Shown here: piece by piece, positions 1 through 6,800 of the stretch | How the letters are laid out: every line of letters starts with the position of its first letter | Numbering within the stretch: the first letter of the stretch is position 1 | Source: Balneolaceae bacterium | Lineage (GTDB): Bacteria; Bacteroidota; Rhodothermia; Balneolales; Balneolaceae | DNA: 12,256 bases | NCBI GenBank assembly: GCA_007129085.1 | Contig: SKWF01000036.1 | Span: forward strand, 1-12,256 | Direction: 5' to 3' | Made by a program: the position numbers and the translations under genes | The notes under the pieces: model-generated | The model's database searches: none | The model's input: only the letters and a program-made list of their open reading frames with translations | What the model was told of the DNA's origin: nothing

Positions 1-137
1 ATCTCGAAAGTTATTCCTGGCATCAGTTCCCGGCCAAGAAGTGCGCGTGCAAGTGCTAAATGTCCAGAACTGCTAACCGGTAAAAATTCCGTTATCCCCT
101 GTAAAATTCCTAACAACAGTGCCTGTAATAAATCCAT
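1..137 (-). CDS. uppP: Undecaprenyl-diphosphatase UppP (BacA), N-terminal fragment
   Basis: Integral membrane phosphatase that converts undecaprenyl diphosphate to undecaprenyl phosphate, recycling the lipid carrier for peptidoglycan and other envelope polymers; it also gives bacitracin tolerance. Only the first 45 codons are present; the gene runs off the left edge (family length about 260-280 residues). Translating the minus strand from the ATG at 137 gives a hydrophobic start MDLLQALLLGILQG followed by ITEFLPVSSSGHL. This is the family signature: the (E/Q)xxxE motif is Q13-x3-E17, then the P20-V-S-S-S-G-H26 loop with the conserved His. The ATG sits exactly where the family starts; no strong Shine-Dalgarno is seen (AAAGGG lies about 13 nt upstream). 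It is divergent from the response regulator and shares the 301-bp region between them. Family assignment is firm; the rest of the protein cannot be judged. Confidence 0.93.
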   Translation of the reverse strand, partial: MDLLQALLLGILQGITEFLPVSSSGHLALARALLGRELMPGITFE

Positions 138-252
138 ACCTGATAGTTTATACCCTTTACAGTGATGTGGTAATAATGCCGATTAATGTATAAAACTTTA
201 GATCCATTTATTACACATTAAATCTGAAAATTAAAAAACAGCATCCCAAAGC

Positions 253-271
253 CGATAGCACTACTCTATCG
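253..271. repeat. Inverted repeat (6-bp stem, 7-nt loop), possible leader hairpin
   Basis: CGATAG (253-258) is the exact reverse complement of CTATCG (266-271), with a 7-nt spacer. A run of six T lies at 278-283, six bases after the stem, so it only loosely resembles a plus-strand terminator. CTATC (266-270) can pair instead with GATAG (298-302), which would make two mutually exclusive hairpins. The stem is short and could be chance. Confidence 0.3.
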
Positions 272-354
272 CATAGATTTTTTAGCCTACTATTTCGGAT
301 AGGTTAAATTTATAAAACTTTAAATTTTTCTAATCATAAATAGCCCTTAATACT

Positions 355-366
355 TGATTATAATCA
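355..366. promoter_or_regulatory. Perfect 12-bp palindrome upstream of the response regulator
   Basis: TGATTATAATCA is its own reverse complement. Its 3' edge lies 18 bp before the TATAAT box at 385-390, so it covers the expected -35 zone of a promoter for the response regulator. The position and symmetry fit a dimeric regulator site. The regulator is unknown, and AT-richness raises the chance of coincidence. Confidence 0.3.
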
Positions 367-384
367 TTTTAGACCCCATCATTA

Positions 385-390
385 TATAAT
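385..390 (+). promoter_or_regulatory. Possible -10 box for the response regulator
   Basis: A perfect TATAAT lies 48 nt before the start codon at 439. No good -35 hexamer sits 16-18 bp upstream; that space is taken by the palindrome at 355-366. I also find no Bacteroidota-type TAnnTTTG element here. Weak evidence in an AT-rich gap. Confidence 0.3.
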
Positions 391-438
391 GAAAATTTTC
401 AACTAAAATTCATTTCAACTATTACAATTATTCAAGAC

Positions 439-804
439 ATGCATAAGGTCTTAATCGTCGAAGATGATTATCTGCAATCTTATGTTCTTAAAGCCCAACT
501 CCAAGGTATGGGTTACGAAGTTACAGGAAGCACAAATACCGGGGAAGAAGCTGTACGCCTGGCCATAGAAACAAAACCCGATATCATTTTGATGGATATA
601 ACTCTCGACGGGGATATGGATGGAATTGAAGCGGCAAAAAAAATTGAGCAGTTAATCGATACCTATCTGATTTATATTACAGGAAACACCGACGACCTGC
701 ACCGAACAAGAGCTCTTGACACAAATTACACTCACTATTTAGAGAAACCCATAAGCAAATCTATTCTAAACGGCGCACTTTCTGGGTTTCAAAAGAATGT
801 ATGA
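439..804 (+). CDS. Stand-alone response regulator (single REC domain)
   Basis: A 121-residue protein that is one receiver domain with no output domain, so it likely acts by phosphorylation-dependent protein contact (CheY/Spo0F style) or as a phosphorelay intermediate in the cytoplasm. The diagnostic residues are present: acidic pair D9-D10 in LIVEDD, phospho-acceptor D53 in ILMDITL, switch T81 in YITGNTD, and K103-P104 in LEKPI. The segment GDMDGIEAAKKI after the acceptor is typical of REC domains associated with hybrid sensory kinases. The ATG at 439 directly precedes beta-1, so no N-terminal residues are missing; no Shine-Dalgarno is evident. No histidine kinase lies nearby, so it is an orphan in this window. 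It is convergent with the glucan synthase gene, the two stops being 10 bp apart, which leaves no room for a dedicated terminator between them. REC assignment is near certain; partner and output are unknown. Confidence 0.92.
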   Translation: MHKVLIVEDDYLQSYVLKAQLQGMGYEVTGSTNTGEEAVRLAIETKPDIILMDITLDGDMDGIEAAKKIEQLIDTYLIYITGNTDDLHRTRALDTNYTHYLEKPISKSILNGALSGFQKNV

Positions 805-814
805 CATTAGGTCT

Positions 815-3800
815 CTATGCATTCACAGGATCTGCAGCCAGGCTTAATTCTACAGTATGTCTTTTTCCGTCGTGCAGGATGGAAATTGCAGCCTCTCTGT
901 CATCAAAACGAACCGTCTTTCCATCTACTGTTCCATATAACCGGCCGGTTTCATATCCCTCCGGATTTGCAATCGTTATTTGGTATTCGGTTCCTTTATC
1001 ATCAGCCGTATAGGTTATCTTATATTCTTTCCACGTTTTCGAAATAGAAGGTTTTAGTATAATCTGGTCATCGGCAATCAGAAAGCCCAATACAGATTCA
1101 AGCATTACCCTGTACATCCATCCACAAGATCCGGTGTACCAAGTCCAGCCCCCCATCCCGTTCAGCGGTGGCTCTCCATACACATCCGCAGCTACCACAT
1201 ACGGTTCAACTTTATATTTTAAAGCCTCTTCTTCTGTTGTGGCGTGATTAATCGGGTTAATCATATGAATATACTTAACCGCTTTTTCTCCCATTCCCAG
1301 CTCCGCCATAGCCTTAATCACCCAAAGGGCTCCATGCGTATACTGCCCACCATTTTCGCGCACTCCCGGTATGTACCCTTTAATATATCCGGGACTTTTC
1401 TCAGTCTCATCAAACGGTGGGGATAGCAGACGAATAATTTTATCTCGTTCCGATATCAGATGTTTTTCTACTGCTTGCAGAGATTTAGCAGCTCTATCCT
1501 CCGAGGCAACACCGGAAATAACCGACCAAGCCTGCGAAATCGCGTCAATCTTACATTCATCATTTTCAATAGAACCCAGTGGGGTACCATCATCATAAAA
1601 CGCCCGTAAATACCACTCACCATCCCACCCCTCGCTATTCAACTTTTTCTTCAAGGTTGATGCAACTCGTTGATACCGCTCCGCGCGTTTACCATCCCCC
1701 ATTTTTGTGCAGATCTTCTGAAATTTAATCAGCGTATCATAGATAAAAAATCCCAGCCAAACGCTTTCTCCTCTTCCGCCTTGGCCAACACGGTTCATCC
1801 CATCATTCCAGTCACCGGCACCAATAAGAGGCAAGCCGTGCTCCCCAAATTGCAGAGAGATATCTATCGCTTTGCAACAGTGCTCATACAGAGATCCTTT
1901 TTCATCCGTTACGTGTGGAGTCAAGTACACTTCATGCTCATACTCTTCAAGCTTTCTGGCTTCGATATAGGCTATTTGTTCCTCAAGAATAGACGCATCC
2001 CCGGTTTTGCGGATATAATTTTCGGTTACATAGGGCAGCCACAGTCTATCATCAGTAATTTTTGACCGAATACCCCGGCCTGTTGGCGGATGCCACCAGT
2101 GCAGCACATCCCCCTCTTTGAACTGTTTTGATGCGTGCAGTAAAATCTGTTCGCGGGTAATATCGGAATCTACATAGAGTACCGACATTACATCCTGCAG
2201 CTGATCCCGAAATCCAAACGCTCCCCCGGCTTGATAATAAGCCGTGCGTCCCCACATTCTGCTCGATAAATTTTGATACATCAACCAGCCATTCAGCATT
2301 AGGTCAAGCGATCTGTCCGGTGTTGAAACCTGAATTTTAGTAAGGGTTTTTTCCCAATACTGCCTCACCTCTTCAAAGGCATTATCTACCGAACCAATCT
2401 CAGAAAACCTATTAATCATACTCTCCGCTTTTTCCATCGATGTTGCCTCGCCATCCAGAAACCAGATGGTTTTTGTTTCTCCGGCAGAAAGTTCAATATC
2501 AGCCTGCAATGCCGCACATACATCTTCACCAATTACCACCTTCTCATCCAGGGTATGGCTAGAAACCACCGCGACCGGGGAGCTAAGCGAGCGATTTCTG
2601 CCAATAAACGATTTCCTGTCAGTCGTAAACCAAGTGTTGCTTGCCACCCCTCCATCCTGGACGCTCGAAAACACAGTTCGGCCGGCAAATTCATTGTTAT
2701 AAAAACTTTTGGCATAAAGCGTTTTTCCATCCTCATCAGCTTGCGAAATTACATGCCGCGAAGCTGATTTCCTGTTCACACCCAGTACCCGATCAGAATA
2801 TCGAAATAGTGACAAACTCCGCTCTTTTTTACCCGTGTTACTTAGAGTAAGCTGCGATATTTTCACCGCCCCTTCCAATGGTACAAACTGCGTGAGTTCC
2901 TGGTCTAGGTTTTCGCTGCTGTATTTATACGTGGTATATCCAAAACCGTGCGTTACCACATATTTATCATTACCCGGCATGGGCCCGGGTGTGGGTGACC
3001 AAGAGTGATTGTTCTCATTATCACGGATAAAAAATGCTTCCGAATGGGGATCCTTCACAGGATCATTCGACCACGTTGTGAGTTTATTTTCCCGGCTATT
3101 TTGGCTCCAGGTATATCCCGCTCCCCGCTCTGAAGCAGTAAAACCAAAATCCTTGTTTGCTATTACATTAATCCAGGGTGCGGGCGGGAATTTCAGCCGG
3201 CCCGTCTGTTCATCCGGTTTGATGAACATCGTATATTCACGTCCGCTCTTAGAAAAACCTCCAAAACCATTGTAAAACTGCACCTCATTCTCCGGCTTAT
3301 CCTTTTTAGTTATAGACTGGCCGTTGTTTGACTTTAAACTTTTAACCTCCCCGATATTTGAATACCAGGATAATGTACCTGCCTGAGGGGCAATAAGCTC
3401 CTCCGGGTATGGCAAATATTTATTCAGTACCAAATGTGCCACACTCATAATCAGAGACAGATCTTCGCTTGGTAATTTATCAGTACGCTCTAAAAACAGA
3501 CCGCCATATTTATTCATTAAATCCCGTTCCGATGAAACCTCAATCTCTCTTTGAATAGCCTCATGAACCTCATCGGCATAACTTGGTGGATGTTCATTCA
3601 AAATCAATAATTCCGTTTCCAGACCTTTCATACGCCAAAATGCGTGGGCTTTCAACAGTTTTCTAAGAGATTTTAGCTGATCCGTACTGTCCATTCTAAA
3701 CACCACAAGCGGAAGATCACCCGAAATTCCATACGCCCAAAGGTCGTGCTGCTTTTTACGATTTTCCCTCAATCTGTTATCATCCGCGCGATATTTTTTA

Positions 3801-6800
3801 TCAGAATATATCAGATATGAGGCCATCTTTTGATAAAAGTGTGCCTCTTTAGAGTTCACTCCTATTTGGTTCAATTCAACCGAGCTGTACATCGATGCCA
3901 AATCAAACGCTCGCTGCACAGAGTGTTGGTTATCGAACATATCTGCCAGCTGTACAGCCTCCTCGCGTGATCCCGCATAACCAAGCCCGAACGAACAAAC
4001 CATTTTCTCACCCGGTTTAATCGTCACACGTTTTCGCAGGCTAACAATAGGGTCCGACACGTTGCCAAGAGAGCCCTCTAACCGATGATTTTCATCCATC
4101 GCTGCCGGGTGACTCAACGACCTGCCGCGCCCGATAAATTTAGATCGCTCGGTTTCGAACTGCAGTGGATTCTCCAGTTTTTCAAATGAATCCGTTGCAA
4201 AAGGATGAACTAGCCACATCGGTTGTTCCTCTTCACTACGGGGTCGTCGTTTCGCAATAATTGCGTGGTGTTCCGGCAAGTAATCCGTCTGTATAAAGAG
4301 CTTCGAAAATGCAGGGTGTGAAAGGTGATCATTCAACTTATTGAGCACCACTTCTGCATAACTCGTAACTTCAAGCACCCGTTTTTTATGCGAATAGTTG
4401 GTGAGTGTAATTTTTCGAAACTCCATCGGGTAGTCCGGTGATACCGATGCCTCCGTCGTTGTTTCGATCCATTCATCAACCCGGGAGGTTATCACCTTGC
4501 CGTTGTGGAACCATGTATCATAACGGTCGGGTTTTCGTTTTACGGGTTGATGGGTCGCCGACCAAAATTCCCCGGAGTTGCAATCTTTGATATAAAAGAA
4601 GAATCCCAGAGGATCTGTGGTCGGGTCTGCATCCCAGCCGTTCATCGTAACTCCATTAAATTTTGCGCCGCCTGTTCCCGAATGAGTTATAATAGTTGAA
4701 TAGTTGGGATTCGATAAAATATGCAGTCTCGGCGGTGCCGTATCCAAATTGTCAATACCTGCGTGCTCCACTACATTTTGGATAGCCTCCTGCGCACCCG
4801 GCTCCAGCTCCACTTCAATTGGGTGTGGCTCTTTAATTGGAATTCCCCTCGGTATACGCTCTTGCAGAATTAGTTCACAGCTTTTTATTCTGGCATCTGC
4901 ATGGAAGTAGTCATGAATTACGCGGTTATTCAGCGTGTTTTCGATAGCCAACAATCCCATCCCGTGGTGATGGACCATATACGATTTTACCACCTTCTGC
5001 TTTTCTGATTTCTCCAATCGGGACGGCGTAAAATCTACAGCATCAAAAAAACCATAGAGACCGTACCCACCGGAATGTTCGAGCTCCTCCAAATTTCTCA
5101 TCGATGCTTTGGCATCAACCATCAGCGCCATCATCGAGGCGTAAGGAGCCACCACGTGATCTTCTGCAAGACCGCGCTTTAACCCAAGGCCTGGTGCACC
5201 AAAAGTTCTGTATTGGTAATGCAGATCGATATTCAGAAAGTAGTAGGCACTTTCCGAAAATCCCCAGGGTAATTTTTGCCTCTCTCCATACTCTTTCTGC
5301 CACCTTACCACATTTCGATAGGTTTGATCCATCAACGTATCAGGATACGATTTCATGAACAGCAGCGGCATCAGATATTCAAACATGGTACCACCCCATG
5401 AGAGTAGTATTTCATTCCTATTTAAGCTCGTTAACCGTCGGCTTAAACTAAACCAGTGCTCAGCCGGCACATCCCCTTTCGATATGGCAATGTACGATGC
5501 AATTCGAGCCTCACTTGCCAACAGATCATATGTGCTTTTGTCAAGCGTCGCCTTATCCACGTTGTACCCAATACTGAAAAGGCTTCGCTTTGGCAGATAG
5601 AGAAACGAAAAGTCCATCTCTTCGATCAGCTTCTCACAGATTGAAATAATGTGCTCTTTTTGTTTCTTCCATCTGTTGAACATCAATACACATTGTGGGT
5701 TATCATCCCTGTTTAACATTTGGGAGTTAAGTTCCTCGGGAGAATACTTATGGAAGTCTACCTCATCTGAAATATTAAAACATTTCCATTCAGCAATTGC
5801 TTTTTCAACCTGTTTCAGCGGACTGTTGAGCCAAAACAGCAGGTCCTGCATTTTTTTGTCATCAATATGGCTACCCAACGGCAACAGGTTAATGGAACTT
5901 AAATTTGCCGCATCCTTTTTTAACTTCCGCATCAATACTATTCCATCTTTATCACTCTCGGCTAAATGTGCAAGCATTTTATTTGAAAATACCATCACCC
6001 GGTTGTAGCATCGGGGCGGCAGCTCATAGATCTCATTCAGCTGTTCAAAAATGGACTTTAGTGTCTCTACGGTATCGGTTATTCCCTCTCGGTAGTTCTC
6101 ATTTATTTTCGCTGATGATGATTTTTTGATCCCCTCTTTAATTACAATTAGCCCGGCCGCCAGATTACCGGAATCCACGGTTGAGATATATTTGGGGTCT
6201 AATACATCCCCCAGTTTTGTTTCGTACCAGTTGTAAAAATGCCCCCTAAAACGCTCAAGTTTTTCAAGTGATACTAGCGTGTTCTCTACCCTGTCAAGCA
6301 GTTCGCTATATGTAATATAGCCACGATTATAGGCAACCTGTGTTGATACAAGGGAGAGGCCGATATTTGTGGGGGATGTTCTGTCAAACTCAGGTAGTGG
6401 AGGATCTACCTGAAAGTTATCAGGAGGCAACCATGAATGTTCTTTATTTACAAATCGCTCAAAATAGAACCATGTACGCCGTGCATACTCTCTCATTTTT
6501 TTCTCATCTGCTTCGGAATATGGTTCAAAAAAATCTTCGACAGGATGGCTGACATACCAAAGGAAAAACGGAGCTCCCGCCCAAACCACAAAAAATGGAA
6601 TTACAACCCAGAACGACTGAATACTCACATAAAAAGCAGCTGTCAGTATTGCAATACCCAAATAGATAGAGAAGCTTAAGGAGCGGATGTACGCCCCTAA
6701 AGAGTTTGAACTGTTCTGCTCTGTATTAGATGCCGTTGTCCACTCCAGTAGGTTCTTTTTAGAAATCAGCAGGCGGTAGAGCGTACGAAATATCGCATCC

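Larger units (their letters stand above)
138..438. other. Divergent intergenic region between uppP and the response regulator
   Basis: This 301-bp, strongly AT-rich stretch must hold promoters for both flanking genes. I see no RNA gene and no credible ORF (the longest plus-strand ATG frames are about a dozen codons). Visible structure: a perfect 12-bp direct repeat TATAAAACTTTA at 189-200 and 311-322; a cluster of CTAT/ATAG inverted repeats at 253-302; a perfect 12-bp palindrome at 355-366; a TATAAT box at 385-390; and a 10-bp palindrome GAAAATTTTC at 391-400. The function of each is inference. Confidence 0.6.

Noticed and set aside
801..1047. Plus-strand ORFs overlapping the end of the response regulator and the 3' end of the glucan synthase
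   Set aside because: No domain, and they overlap two well-supported genes in other frames.
1670..2065. Plus-strand ORF of 131 codons inside the glucan synthase gene
   Set aside because: Lies wholly antisense to a conserved GH94 coding region, has no recognisable domain, and is matched by many similar shadows along the gene.
5649..6008. Plus-strand ORF of 119 codons antisense to the glucan synthase
   Set aside because: Cysteine/serine/phenylalanine-rich translation typical of an antisense shadow; the opposite strand is an intact conserved gene.
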